NCBI GenBank assembly: GCA_964478815.1
Contig: CAYZKY010000006.1
Coordinates: 1 to 64,000, forward strand
Origin: DASVNK01 sp964478815
GTDB taxonomy: Bacteria > Verrucomicrobiota > Verrucomicrobiia > Limisphaerales > SXQI01
Reading direction: 5' to 3'
DNA: 64,000 nucleotides
Part shown: piece after piece, positions 45,849 to 54,037 of the stretch
Position numbering within the stretch: the first letter of the stretch is position 1
How the letters are laid out: every line of letters starts with the position of its first letter
Translations under genes and position numbers: made by a program
The notes under the pieces: generated by a model
The model's database searches: none
Told to the model about the DNA's origin: nothing
Seen by the model: the letters and a program-made list of their open reading frames with translations, nothing else

Positions 45849-46664
45849 CTAGGGCTGGGCGGCAAGGGGCCGCAAAAAACCGGCCAGGTCGGGGAGGCGA
45901 TCAGTGTTGATGTGGTCGACGCCGGCCTCGAAGAGTTCGCGCCAGGCGGGCTCCTGATCGGGCACGGCCCAGAAGCGGAGCCTCTTCCCCTGGGCATGGG
46001 CTTGCGCGACGAAGTCGCGGAGCCGGGCGCGCTGGTCGGAAGGGAATTCGCCGATGCCATTCCAGGCGAAGTGTAGGCGCCAGCTATCGCTGACGAGCGG
46101 CGCGAAGGATGTCGGAAGTTGGAGCGAAAGATCGGCGGTGCGACCGTCGAAGCCCGCGAGCCGTTTCTCCTGCGCCCGCATGATGTCGCGCGGGCGGTTG
46201 CCGCTGACGATGACGGTGACGGCGTTGGTCTTGATGGTGGCTCCCTCAAACTCAGTCAGCAAGCCGCGGTAGCGGGCGAGGACGGTCTCGAGCTGCCGGT
46301 AAGTGGGTTCAGCTTCGGTTTTGATATCGATGAGGAGAAGGATGGGCGGGCCGTTGGGGAAGACCCGTCCGCCATTGGCTTGGGCGAGGGCGCGGAGGGG
46401 GCGGAGGTAGAGGCGTTCGAGCGTGCGGCTTTTCTTCACCTGGTCGGGATCGTGGGCGACGAGGAGTTCGCCGTCGCGGAGATGGATATCCGCCTCCACG
46501 CTGCAAAAGCCATTTTCCAAGGCTTCCCAAAGCGGGCGCGCGTGCTCGTAGTCGTTATGCGAATGCGCGCGGGGGAGGGGGACGATGGCACTCCACGGCT
46601 CGGCTTGGGCCGCAAAGCTCCAGAGCAGGAGGGTGGCGAGCAGGGCACCCCACCGGCGAAACAT
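45849..46664 (-). CDS. Glycerophosphodiester phosphodiesterase/PLC-like (AIM6-type) protein
   Basis: A 271-residue exported protein with signal peptide MFRRWGALLATLLLWSFAAQA. The PLC-like TIM-barrel features are RAHSHNDYEHARPLWEAL, GFCSVEADIHLRDGELLVAH and ILLLIDIKTEAEPTYRQLET, with His/Glu/Asp positions of the catalytic metal site, and a late FEAGVDHINTDRLPDLAGF. This is the AIM6-like subgroup of GDPD/PI-PLC folds. The ATG at 46664 is chosen to expose the signal; the frame extends to 46727. Substrate is probably a glycerophosphodiester but unproven. Confidence 0.88.
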   Translation of the reverse strand: MFRRWGALLATLLLWSFAAQAEPWSAIVPLPRAHSHNDYEHARPLWEALENGFCSVEADIHLRDGELLVAHDPDQVKKSRTLERLYLRPLRALAQANGGRVFPNGPPILLLIDIKTEAEPTYRQLETVLARYRGLLTEFEGATIKTNAVTVIVSGNRPRDIMRAQEKRLAGFDGRTADLSLQLPTSFAPLVSDSWRLHFAWNGIGEFPSDQRARLRDFVAQAHAQGKRLRFWAVPDQEPAWRELFEAGVDHINTDRLPDLAGFLRPLAAQP

Positions 46665-46678
46665 GTTCGGCGCAGCCG

Positions 46679-47476
46679 CTACCACCAGGTGAAGGCGGGA
46701 TCGGGTTTGATGGGGCTGAACTTCCACGCGGCGGCTTCGGGCGGGAACCTGAAGAATTCCGCATGGCCGTCGCCAAAGAGGAGGTTGGCGCGGAACTGTC
46801 CCTTGTAATTGTGCCAGATGCTCTTGGGATCGGTCTTTTCGCGCTCGGGCCAGAAGGGCCAGTCGCCCTGAATGATCTTGTTCACGGGGCTGATAGATAC
46901 TTCGGACGACTTCATCGGCGTGGCCTCGGCGGAGCCGCGGGCTGCGCTGCTGTTCCCCATGACGTGCTTGGCCCGGAAGGTGTCGACGCCCCAGAAGCAG
47001 AGATAACTATTGCCCCAGCCTTCGTAGCAGGTCTTGGCTTTGGCGGTGTTCATGTCGGCACCCCAATAGGAGTCGCCCTTGTCGGCCGGGCAGCGGAAGG
47101 TTTCCTTGGAGGCGACGTATTTATTCAACGGACGGCGTTCCACGGGAACCTTGCCGCCATGCAACGTCATGCGGCCGGTGGTGCCGCCGAGGCAGCCCCA
47201 ATCCTCATAAGCCGGATAGTAGTCGCGGTTATCCTCCGTGTACAGCATCAAGCCGAGGCTGATCTGCTTCTGGTTGCTGATGCATTTGACGGTCAGCGCC
47301 TTGGCCTTGCTCTTGGCCAGGGCAGGCAGGAGCATGCCGGCGAGGATCGCGATAATGGCGATAACCACGAGCAGCTCGATCAGCGTGAACGCCAGCCGGC
47401 CCTGAACGCCCGCCCGGCGGGCCAGAGCCAGCGCCGGATCCACCGCCACCCACGAACGGAGCTTCGGGCTATTCAT
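46679..47476 (-). CDS. Prepilin-type N-terminal cleavage/methylation protein
   Basis: A 265-residue orphan prepilin with LAFTLIELLVVIAIIAILAG, a cytochrome-like set of Cys residues in the body (CISNQKQ, CPADKGD, CYEGWGN) and the C-terminal DGHAEFFRFP motif. Start at ATG 47476; its first 8 bases overlap the end of the previous gene, implying coupling. No secretion machinery nearby. Confidence 0.9.
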   Translation of the reverse strand: MNSPKLRSWVAVDPALALARRAGVQGRLAFTLIELLVVIAIIAILAGMLLPALAKSKAKALTVKCISNQKQISLGLMLYTEDNRDYYPAYEDWGCLGGTTGRMTLHGGKVPVERRPLNKYVASKETFRCPADKGDSYWGADMNTAKAKTCYEGWGNSYLCFWGVDTFRAKHVMGNSSAARGSAEATPMKSSEVSISPVNKIIQGDWPFWPEREKTDPKSIWHNYKGQFRANLLFGDGHAEFFRFPPEAAAWKFSPIKPDPAFTWW

Positions 47477-48317
47477 TGTACTTTTTGGTAGTTCGTTCCC
47501 ACAGCCAGACGACATCCAGATTATTGGCCATGCTGGGAGCCGGCAGGCCTCGTTTGGTGACCTTCGGCTTCGTGCGCGGGTCTTTCCATTTCTTGATTTC
47601 GGAATGGCCGTCGGCGAAGGCGAAGCCGCACGCGCCGTTATGATAACTAGCCGGAACGTCCGGAAGCTGAGTGGAGCCCGGGTTGGGATATCCGTTCATC
47701 TGCACGCAAAAGAAGCCGTCGTTCATGCTGTCCGGATGTTCATCGACGAGCACCCAAGTCATGCTGGGCCCCGGCGCGACGAAATCGGAGAGTTTGAGAT
47801 ATTTCCGGAACTCGGGGCCGCCGAACCAGGTCCAATTTCCTTCGTTCATGCCGCACCAGGAGTTCATCGAATTGCTGCGGAGACGGGAGACGGCCTGGCC
47901 GCGATACGGGCCGGAGGTGGGGGTGACCGTGTAGATATCGGCGGGGCAGGTGTAAATCTTCTGGGACGGCCCGGTGTACTTCCAGATGGAGCCGCGCATG
48001 ATCGAGTTGGTAATGTCCCAATTGTCCCGGTTGGCGTTGTCCCAGCTCTGGATGCCCTGCGTCCAAGCGAGGCGGGCGTTTTTGCCGCCCGGATCGGCGT
48101 AGGCGAAGGGGAGGACGTCGTTGTTGTCGTCGATGTAGAACCGCCAGGCGAGCATCAACTGCTTGGTGTTGTTCATGCACATGATGCCCTGGCCCTTGGC
48201 CTTGGCTTTGGCCAGGGCGGGCAGGAGCATCCCGGCGAGGATCGCGATGATGGCGATGACGACGAGGAGCTCGATGAGGGTGAAGGCGGCGCGGCGGGCT
48301 GGGTATTTCTGGCGCAT
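47469..48317 (-). CDS. Prepilin-type N-terminal cleavage/methylation protein
   Basis: A 282-residue orphan prepilin: MRQKYPARRAAFTLIELLVV leader, CMNNTKQLMLAWRFYIDDNN, YTCPADIYTVTPTSGPYRG, VLVDEHPDSMNDGFF and ADGHSEIKKW. The same set of motifs recurs in the gene at 62664, so these two are close relatives. It is upstream of and overlaps the 46679-47476 gene. Confidence 0.9.
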   Translation of the reverse strand: MRQKYPARRAAFTLIELLVVIAIIAILAGMLLPALAKAKAKGQGIMCMNNTKQLMLAWRFYIDDNNDVLPFAYADPGGKNARLAWTQGIQSWDNANRDNWDITNSIMRGSIWKYTGPSQKIYTCPADIYTVTPTSGPYRGQAVSRLRSNSMNSWCGMNEGNWTWFGGPEFRKYLKLSDFVAPGPSMTWVLVDEHPDSMNDGFFCVQMNGYPNPGSTQLPDVPASYHNGACGFAFADGHSEIKKWKDPRTKPKVTKRGLPAPSMANNLDVVWLWERTTKKYNE

Positions 48318-48812
48318 AGGCGGTTCGGTTTACAGCAACCTAATGGCAGCTCAACGCCAAGGGTATCGAGCAGCCACCGGCGGGGCAAGCCCCGAAACCG
48401 AGACGTTTGACCGCCCAGGGTCGCCCGGCCCGGCACCTGCCGGGGCTGCCGGGGGACGGAATTTTGGGGGCGGGAAGGGGCATTACGGGCTTTTTGGAGG
48501 TTTTTGAGGGGCAGGGAGGGGCGAAGCCGGGCTCGGGAAGGGCATGGAGGGAGCCGATGCTGCGGGCAACCCCCCCTATTTTTTAAGTGAGGAGGACGGA
48601 GGCGAGGCTTCAGGGTGGGTGGGGCTGGAAGTTGGCGTGATTCGAGCGATGGAAATGTAGACTGCCGGGGCGGCGGGAGGGGGTTGGGAAGGGCGAAGGA
48701 CGGGTCAATTTGCCCACGGGAAGTCCTATTTACGGGGGTTTCGTGGGGGTGGGCAGGGATGTTTTGGGGAGGCAGGGTGTTGGTTGCCCGGAGGGGGGCG
48801 ATTGAGGCATGG

Positions 48813-48965
48813 GACAACCCACCGAACCTCTTCCCGGAGGAGGGGACACGGCGATCGGGCGGGGTCGTTCGGCGGAGAATCGGAACAGGAGGCGCGAGGG
48901 TTTCCGCACCTGTTGTTCGGAATCGATCCGAGCGACCGCGAGCTTGGGTTCGCGATCATAGGGAA
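48813..48965 (+). repeat. Dispersed repeat, copy C (diverged)
   Basis: Shares blocks with copies A and B: TGGGACAA near 48811, CGGAACAGGAGGC near 48885, TGTTGTTCGGA near 48912 and GGGTTCGCGATCAT near 48945. Overall identity is clearly lower than between A and B. Confidence 0.55.
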
Positions 48966-49085
48966 TGGATACCGCCGAAGAGGCGGATTCGCAAGAGGAG
49001 GGTTGGTTTTTTGGCGGAGGGTTTAGGAAGGAGGGGGCGAGGCCAGACCGACCAGCCGCCAGTCGGGGGCCGCGGCCTATTTTCG

Positions 49086-49221
49086 GGTGTGATCGGAAGT
49101 GGCGGTCCGAAGGGGGCGTGGCGGGCTGACGGGCGCTGGCGGCGGGCGAGACGCCCGCCGCGACAGCCGGAGACGGCTGTCGCTACCCGGAACAAGATGC
49201 CCGCAACTTCCGATCACACCC
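49086..49221. mobile_element. MITE-like palindromic element
   Basis: A 16-base perfect terminal inverted repeat (GGGTGTGATCGGAAGT at 49086-49101 and its complement at 49206-49221) bounds 136 bases. Inside are two perfect hairpins: GGCGGGCG/CGCCCGCC (49141-49159) and GCGACAGCC/GGCTGTCGC (49160-49183). No coding capacity. The layout resembles a small non-autonomous mobile element or REP cluster; mobility is inference. Confidence 0.55.
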
Positions 49222-49492
49222 CCCATTTTCCTTTGCATTCCGGGCCAGTTCGCCGAAATTGGCGCTGGCCGACCGTTCCTTGAACCCGAACTCCGAAATT
49301 GGAAGGCGCGATCTGCCGCAATCTCTTGCCCGGCAAAGGCCCTCGTCGAAGCTCGACGTATCACTTCAGATATGCCTCGCTTCTCCTCAAGCCTTTTCCA
49401 GGCAACATCTTGCAGCATCTCGCACCTTCGAATTTCCGAGTTCGGGTTGAATTTTGCCGGGCTGGCATTCGTCAGGGAAGGAGCCAAAATTT

Positions 49493-49897
49493 ATGAGAAA
49501 CGCGTTTTCTGCCTGTGCCGCCGGAGCGGCGCTGCTTATCGGAGCCGCCACGGTCTTTGCCGCCGACGTGGATGTGAGCAAGCTGCCGCCTGCCGCCACG
49601 AAGCAGGGGGTCACCTTCGCCGCCGACATCAAGCCGCTCTTCGAGAAGAGCTGCTTCAAATGCCACGGGGAAGAGAAGCAAAAGGCCAAGCTCCGGGTGG
49701 ACAGCATCGAAGCGATCAAGAAGGGCGGCGACAACGGCGCCGTCATCGAGATCGGCAAGAGCGAGAAGAGCAGCCTGGTGCATGTCGTCGCCCAGCTCGA
49801 TCCCGACATGGCCATGCCGCCCGAAGGGAAGGGCGATCCGTTCACGAAGGAACAGGTCGGGTTGCTGCGCGCCTGGATCGATCAAGGCGCCAAGTAG
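49493..49897 (+). CDS. Planctomycete-type cytochrome c domain protein
   Basis: A 134-residue exported protein: signal peptide ending VFAADVDVS, then FAADIKPLFEKSCFKCHGEEKQKAKLRVDS with one CxxCH heme site (CFKCH) and MPPEGKGDPFTKEQVGLLRAWIDQGAK. This is the PSCyt1-type domain, here as a stand-alone protein rather than fused to DUF1549/DUF1553. It should be a periplasmic c-type cytochrome. A GGAAGGAG site lies 5' of the ATG at 49493. Confidence 0.92.
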   Translation: MRNAFSACAAGAALLIGAATVFAADVDVSKLPPAATKQGVTFAADIKPLFEKSCFKCHGEEKQKAKLRVDSIEAIKKGGDNGAVIEIGKSEKSSLVHVVAQLDPDMAMPPEGKGDPFTKEQVGLLRAWIDQGAK

Positions 49898-49960
49898 CAT
49901 CCCCCGGAGCCCGGCCGGGCAGGGGAGGGGACTGCGGTTTTAGCCCGCGTGGCTGAAGGG

Positions 49961-50227
49961 CTACCCCTTCGGCTCGGAGCGGTCGACCCCCATCGCCTGT
50001 TCGAAGGTCTTCGAGAACGCCCGGATCTCCTTCGCGATGCGCTCCGGCTGAGCCGATATCGTTTCGGCAAACCGGCCGCCGAGGTCGGTTTTGCGCTGGG
50101 CCAATTCCCCCGCCGCCACGAGCAAGGCCAGGGAATTGTTGACGTTGTGGCGCATCTCGGCCAGTCGCTCGATCAGTTCGGCCACCCGGCTTGGGGAGAG
50201 TTCCACCGCTTTGTCCGGCATTCCCAT
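49961..50227 (-). CDS. Small coiled-coil protein with an HNVNN motif
   Basis: An 88-residue protein (ATG 50227 or 50221). It is mostly helical and charged, with RVAELIERLAEMRHNVNNSL, ALLVAAGELAQ and a KEIRAFSKTFEQAM end. The MRHNVNNSLALL segment recalls the dimerisation-phosphotransfer helix of some histidine kinases, but no ATPase domain is present. Divergent from aroD. Function unknown. Confidence 0.7.
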   Translation of the reverse strand: MGMPDKAVELSPSRVAELIERLAEMRHNVNNSLALLVAAGELAQRKTDLGGRFAETISAQPERIAKEIRAFSKTFEQAMGVDRSEPKG

Positions 50228-50314
50228 GATCTGGCATCGTTCGCGATTCCAGCGCCGATTGCAAGCCGTTGACGCCTTCTTGCAATTGTTTTCTCCCCGG
50301 CGAACAGTGCCTGC

Positions 50315-51034
50315 TTGTTGAAACCGCATGCCCAAGCCGGCCCGCTGACGCTCGGCCATAAGCCCGCCGTCATCGGAACCATTCTGAACCATGAGTTCCT
50401 GGCCGCTGCCCGCGGCCCGGAACTCCCGTGCGATTTGGTGGAGCTTCGGCTTGATGGTTTCCGCGACTTGGGAGGCTGGAGCCGGCGCGCGGCGGGGCTG
50501 GAGAGGGAAGGGAAGCCGGTGCTGGCCACGCTGCGGCTGGCGGTGGAGGGCGGGCATTGGCAAGGACGGGATGAAGATCGCATCCCGATCTTCGAGGAAG
50601 CCCTCGCGACGGTGGCCGGCATCGACCTGGAATTGCGCAGCCCATTGGCCGCGCGTTTCGGCGCGCAGGCTCGAAGTCGGCAAAAGCTCTGCGTCGTCTC
50701 GCATCACGATTTTGACCGCACCCCTCCGGCCGCGACGCTGGAGGACATCGTCCGGCGCGGCCAGGAGATCGGTTCGGTGGTCAAAATCGCGGCCATGATC
50801 CAGACCCCGTCCGACATCGACGTGCTGCGCGGCCTGCTGCATGGCGATTGGCGGGTCCCGCTCTGTGTCATCGGGATGGGGCCGCTCGGACGCGAAACCC
50901 GGTTGAGGTTCCCCGCCGAAGGCTCGTGCCTGGCGTACGGGTATCTGGACACGCCCGGAGCGCCCGGCCAGTACTCGGCCGCGGAACTGCGGATGGCTTT
51001 GAAAGCGGGTGCATCTGAATACGGCCCTGCTTGA
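50315..51034 (+). CDS. aroD: Type I 3-dehydroquinate dehydratase
   Basis: A 239-residue TIM-barrel shikimate-pathway enzyme. Features: ELRLDGFRDL with the conserved Glu and Arg, CVVSHHDFDRTP (catalytic His), GSVVKIAAMIQTPSD (Schiff-base Lys) and a late CVIGMGPLGRETRL. Only TTG starts fit the frame near 50315 and 50318. Divergent from the HNVNN gene by 87 bases. Confidence 0.92.
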   Translation: MLKPHAQAGPLTLGHKPAVIGTILNHEFLAAARGPELPCDLVELRLDGFRDLGGWSRRAAGLEREGKPVLATLRLAVEGGHWQGRDEDRIPIFEEALATVAGIDLELRSPLAARFGAQARSRQKLCVVSHHDFDRTPPAATLEDIVRRGQEIGSVVKIAAMIQTPSDIDVLRGLLHGDWRVPLCVIGMGPLGRETRLRFPAEGSCLAYGYLDTPGAPGQYSAAELRMALKAGASEYGPA

Positions 51035-51195
51035 AATTCCTCCTTCGGGCGGCCAGGGACTTTTCCGGTATCGAACCGCGTAAACGCGGAACTCCGAACG
51101 AAAGGCTGGCGCGGCTCGAGAGCAGTGTCGAGAAGCGGCCGTTAAACGCAGTTTCCTGACTTTGCGCTTGAAGCGGGGGTTCGCTCTCAACTTCA

Positions 51196-52623
51196 ATGCG
51201 GCCACGTATGGCTGTTCCAACCAGCGCCACGCCAACCGCCAAAAGCGAACGTCCTCTGCCGCTCGACGCGCTGCGCCGCATTGTCGGCGCGGAGAACGTC
51301 CTGACCGCGCAGGAGGATCTCATTCCCTATTCGTTCGACGGCACGGCGGTGCTCCAACAAATGCCGGGATGCGTGCTGTTCGCCAGCACGACCGAACAGA
51401 TCAGCGACGTCGTCCGGCTGGCCAATCGAGAAAAGCTGTCGATCGTCACGCGCGGTTCGGGGACCGGCTTGAGCGGCGGGAGCCTGCCCGACGCGAACTG
51501 CATCGTCCTCTGCACGGTGCGGATGGACAAGATTCTGGAGCTGGACAAGGCGAACCTGACGTTGCTGACCGAACCGGGCGCCACGACGCTGCAAGTCTCC
51601 GATGCGGCGACGGCGGCGGGACTGTTCTATCCGCCCGATCCGGGTTCGATGCGCATCTCAACCATCGGAGGAAACGTCGCAGAAAATTCGGGCGGACTGC
51701 GCGGCTTGAAGTATGGCGTGACCCGCAATTATGTGATGGGGATGGAGGTGGTGTTACCGCAGGGCGATGTCATGTGGCTGGGCAACAAATGCGTCAAGGA
51801 CGTTGCAGGGTACTCCCTGAAAGATTTGTTCGTCGGCTCGGAGGGCACCTTGGGCATCATTACGAAGGTTCTGCTGCGCCTGATTCCCAAGCCGCAGGCG
51901 AAGAAGACGATGGTCGCGACGTTCGCACAGATGGATCACGCGGCTGAAACGGTTTCCGCGATCATCGCCGCCCAGATCATCCCTTGCACCCTCGAATTTC
52001 TCGACCGCACCACGATCCATTGCGTGGAGGACTACGCCAAGATCGGCTTCCCGCTGGATTGCGAGGCGCTGCTTCTCATTGAAACGGATGGGCACCCGGC
52101 GGTCGTGGCCGAGGAAGCGGCCAAGATGGAGGCGATCTGCAAGGCCACACATTCGCTCGAAGTCCGCGTGGCCAAGGACGACGCGGAAGCGACCAAACTG
52201 GCCAGTGCCCGGCGCACCGCCTTCTCCGCGCTGGCGCGGGTGGCGCCGACCACCATTCTTGAGGATGCCACCGTGCCGCGGAGCGAATTGGCGCGGATGA
52301 TCCGTTTCGTGGAACAGATCGCCAAAAAGTACCGCCTCCGGGTCGGCACGTTCGGCCACATGGGCGATGGGAATCTGCATCCCACCTTCCTGACCGACGA
52401 GCGGAACAAGGAGGAGATGCACCGGGTCGAGGAGGCCTTCAAGGAAATCTTCGACGAAGCGATCCGCCTGGGCGGCACGATCACGGGCGAGCACGGCATC
52501 GGGCTAGCCAAAAAATCCTTTCTGCCCAAATTTGTGGGCGACGCGCAGATGGCGGTGCATCGCGCCTTGCGCAAAGTGCTCGATCCGAACGGCGTTCTGA
52601 ATCCCGGCAAAATGTTCGATTAG
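51196..52623 (+). CDS. glcD: FAD-linked 2-hydroxyacid oxidase/dehydrogenase (GlcD-like)
   Basis: A 475-residue flavoprotein. The FAD_binding_4 region is seen in PYSFDGTAVLQQMPGCVLF, TRGSGTGLSGGSLPDANCIV and PPDPGSMRISTIGGNVAENS, and the C-terminal FAD-oxidase part in FGHMGDGNLHPTFLTD and TGEHGIGLAKKSFLPKF. It oxidises a D-2-hydroxyacid (glycolate, D-lactate or a sugar acid). GlcE/GlcF are absent, so the electron acceptor is not obvious. ATG 51208 is an alternative start. It leads a cluster with a POT transporter, a LarA-like protein and a DUF1537 kinase. Confidence 0.92.
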   Translation: MRPRMAVPTSATPTAKSERPLPLDALRRIVGAENVLTAQEDLIPYSFDGTAVLQQMPGCVLFASTTEQISDVVRLANREKLSIVTRGSGTGLSGGSLPDANCIVLCTVRMDKILELDKANLTLLTEPGATTLQVSDAATAAGLFYPPDPGSMRISTIGGNVAENSGGLRGLKYGVTRNYVMGMEVVLPQGDVMWLGNKCVKDVAGYSLKDLFVGSEGTLGIITKVLLRLIPKPQAKKTMVATFAQMDHAAETVSAIIAAQIIPCTLEFLDRTTIHCVEDYAKIGFPLDCEALLLIETDGHPAVVAEEAAKMEAICKATHSLEVRVAKDDAEATKLASARRTAFSALARVAPTTILEDATVPRSELARMIRFVEQIAKKYRLRVGTFGHMGDGNLHPTFLTDERNKEEMHRVEEAFKEIFDEAIRLGGTITGEHGIGLAKKSFLPKFVGDAQMAVHRALRKVLDPNGVLNPGKMFD

Positions 52624-52635
52624 ACCTCGCTGACC

Positions 52636-53988
52636 ATGCCTGCTCAACCGTATTTAACGGCTCCAACCAAGACGGAGCGCATGCCGCCCGGAGTGCCGTA
52701 CATCATCGGCAACGAGGTGGCAGAACGGTTCAGCTTCTACGGGTTGAAGGCGATCCTAATCGTTTACATGACGAAGCATTTGCTCGATTCTTCGGGGCAG
52801 AAGGCACCGATGAGCGAGCTAGAGGCGACGGCTGCCTTCCATATTTTCGTGTTTGGAGTGTACTTGTTTCCGATGGTTGGAGCGATTATCTCCGATCTGT
52901 GGCTGGGCAAGTATCGGACGATCCTGTGGGTTTCGGCCCTGTATTGTCTAGGCCCGCTGGCGCTGGCGATGAACGCAACGCAGTTCGGCCTGTACACCGG
53001 CTTGTGGCTGATCGCGATCGGGTCAGGCGGGATCAAGCCATGTGTCTCGGCGCATGTCGGGGACCAATTCGGGCCTTCCAACCAGCATCTGCTGCCGAAG
53101 GTGTTCGGCTGGTTCTACTTCTCGGTCAATTTCGGTTCGTTTTTTTCGACGCTGCTAACACCGGTGCTGCTCGATAAGTTTGGCCCCCGGTGGGCATTTG
53201 GCGTGCCGGCGGCGCTGATGTTCCTCGCGACCCTGGTGTTCTGGATGGGGCGGTACAAATTCATTCATGTTCCTCCGGGCGGGAAAGCGCTGATGCGGGA
53301 GACTTTTAACAAGGAGGGGTTGCGCTCAATCGCGAAACTGCTGCCCGTGCTGGCGTTTATCCCGGTGTTCTGGGCGTTGTACGACCAATCGTCGTCGCGC
53401 TGGATTTTGCAATCGGAAGGGATGGATCGGGTCATTTTCGGCAAAGAGATACTGCCGGCGCAGACGCATGCGGCGAACCCGATTCTCGTGCTGATTTTCG
53501 TGCCCCTCTTTACGACGGTCCTCTACCCGGCGCTGGATAAGCTGTTCCGGTTGACGCCGCTGCGGAAGATCGGGATCGGCATGTTCCTGACCGTGACGCC
53601 CTTTCTGGTTTCGGCCTGGATCGAGGTGCTGATCGGGCGCGGGCTCAAACCGCACATTACCTGGCAATTGCTGGCCTACATCCTCCTGACGGCGGCCGAG
53701 GTGCTGATCTATCTGACGATGCTCGAATTCGCTTACACGCAGGCGCCGAAGCGGCTGAAATCCCTGATTATGGGGATTTCGTTTCTCTCCATGTCGCTCG
53801 GCAATTTGCTGACCGCCGGGATCAACCACGGCATCAAACAGTTCGGGCTGGAAAATCAACTCACGGGGGCGGTGTATTACTTGTTCTTCGCCGGCATGAT
53901 GCTGGTGGCATCGGTGCTGTTCATTCCGGTGGCACAACGCTACCGAGAGCAAACCATTCTGCAGGACGAGGCGCCCGCCAAGGCGTGA
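52636..53988 (+). CDS. POT-family proton-dependent transporter
   Basis: A 450-residue MFS protein of the POT/PTR type. The ExxER motif is present (GNEVAERFSFYGLKAIL, near residue 30), followed by a YLFPMVGAIISDLWLGKY region and IGSGGIKPCVSAHVGDQF. These transporters import di- and tripeptides or, in some subfamilies, other anions. It starts 12 bases after glcD, so it is probably in the same operon. Confidence 0.92.
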   Translation: MPAQPYLTAPTKTERMPPGVPYIIGNEVAERFSFYGLKAILIVYMTKHLLDSSGQKAPMSELEATAAFHIFVFGVYLFPMVGAIISDLWLGKYRTILWVSALYCLGPLALAMNATQFGLYTGLWLIAIGSGGIKPCVSAHVGDQFGPSNQHLLPKVFGWFYFSVNFGSFFSTLLTPVLLDKFGPRWAFGVPAALMFLATLVFWMGRYKFIHVPPGGKALMRETFNKEGLRSIAKLLPVLAFIPVFWALYDQSSSRWILQSEGMDRVIFGKEILPAQTHAANPILVLIFVPLFTTVLYPALDKLFRLTPLRKIGIGMFLTVTPFLVSAWIEVLIGRGLKPHITWQLLAYILLTAAEVLIYLTMLEFAYTQAPKRLKSLIMGISFLSMSLGNLLTAGINHGIKQFGLENQLTGAVYYLFFAGMMLVASVLFIPVAQRYREQTILQDEAPAKA

Positions 53989-54037
53989 GCGGGCCTCACG
54001 CCGAGCGATGGGCCCTGCCGCGGTCATCGTGGAACGT

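Larger units (their letters stand above)
48318..49492. other. Noncoding repeat-rich region
   Basis: About 1.2 kb upstream of the prepilin pair and before the cytochrome gene. It holds a third, diverged copy of the dispersed repeat (about 48813-48965), a C-run/T-run box (about 48569-48583), an AAGGGGCATTACGGG segment (about 48475), an ACGGGGGTTT segment (about 48730), and a MITE-like element (49086-49221). No supported gene. Confidence 0.75.
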
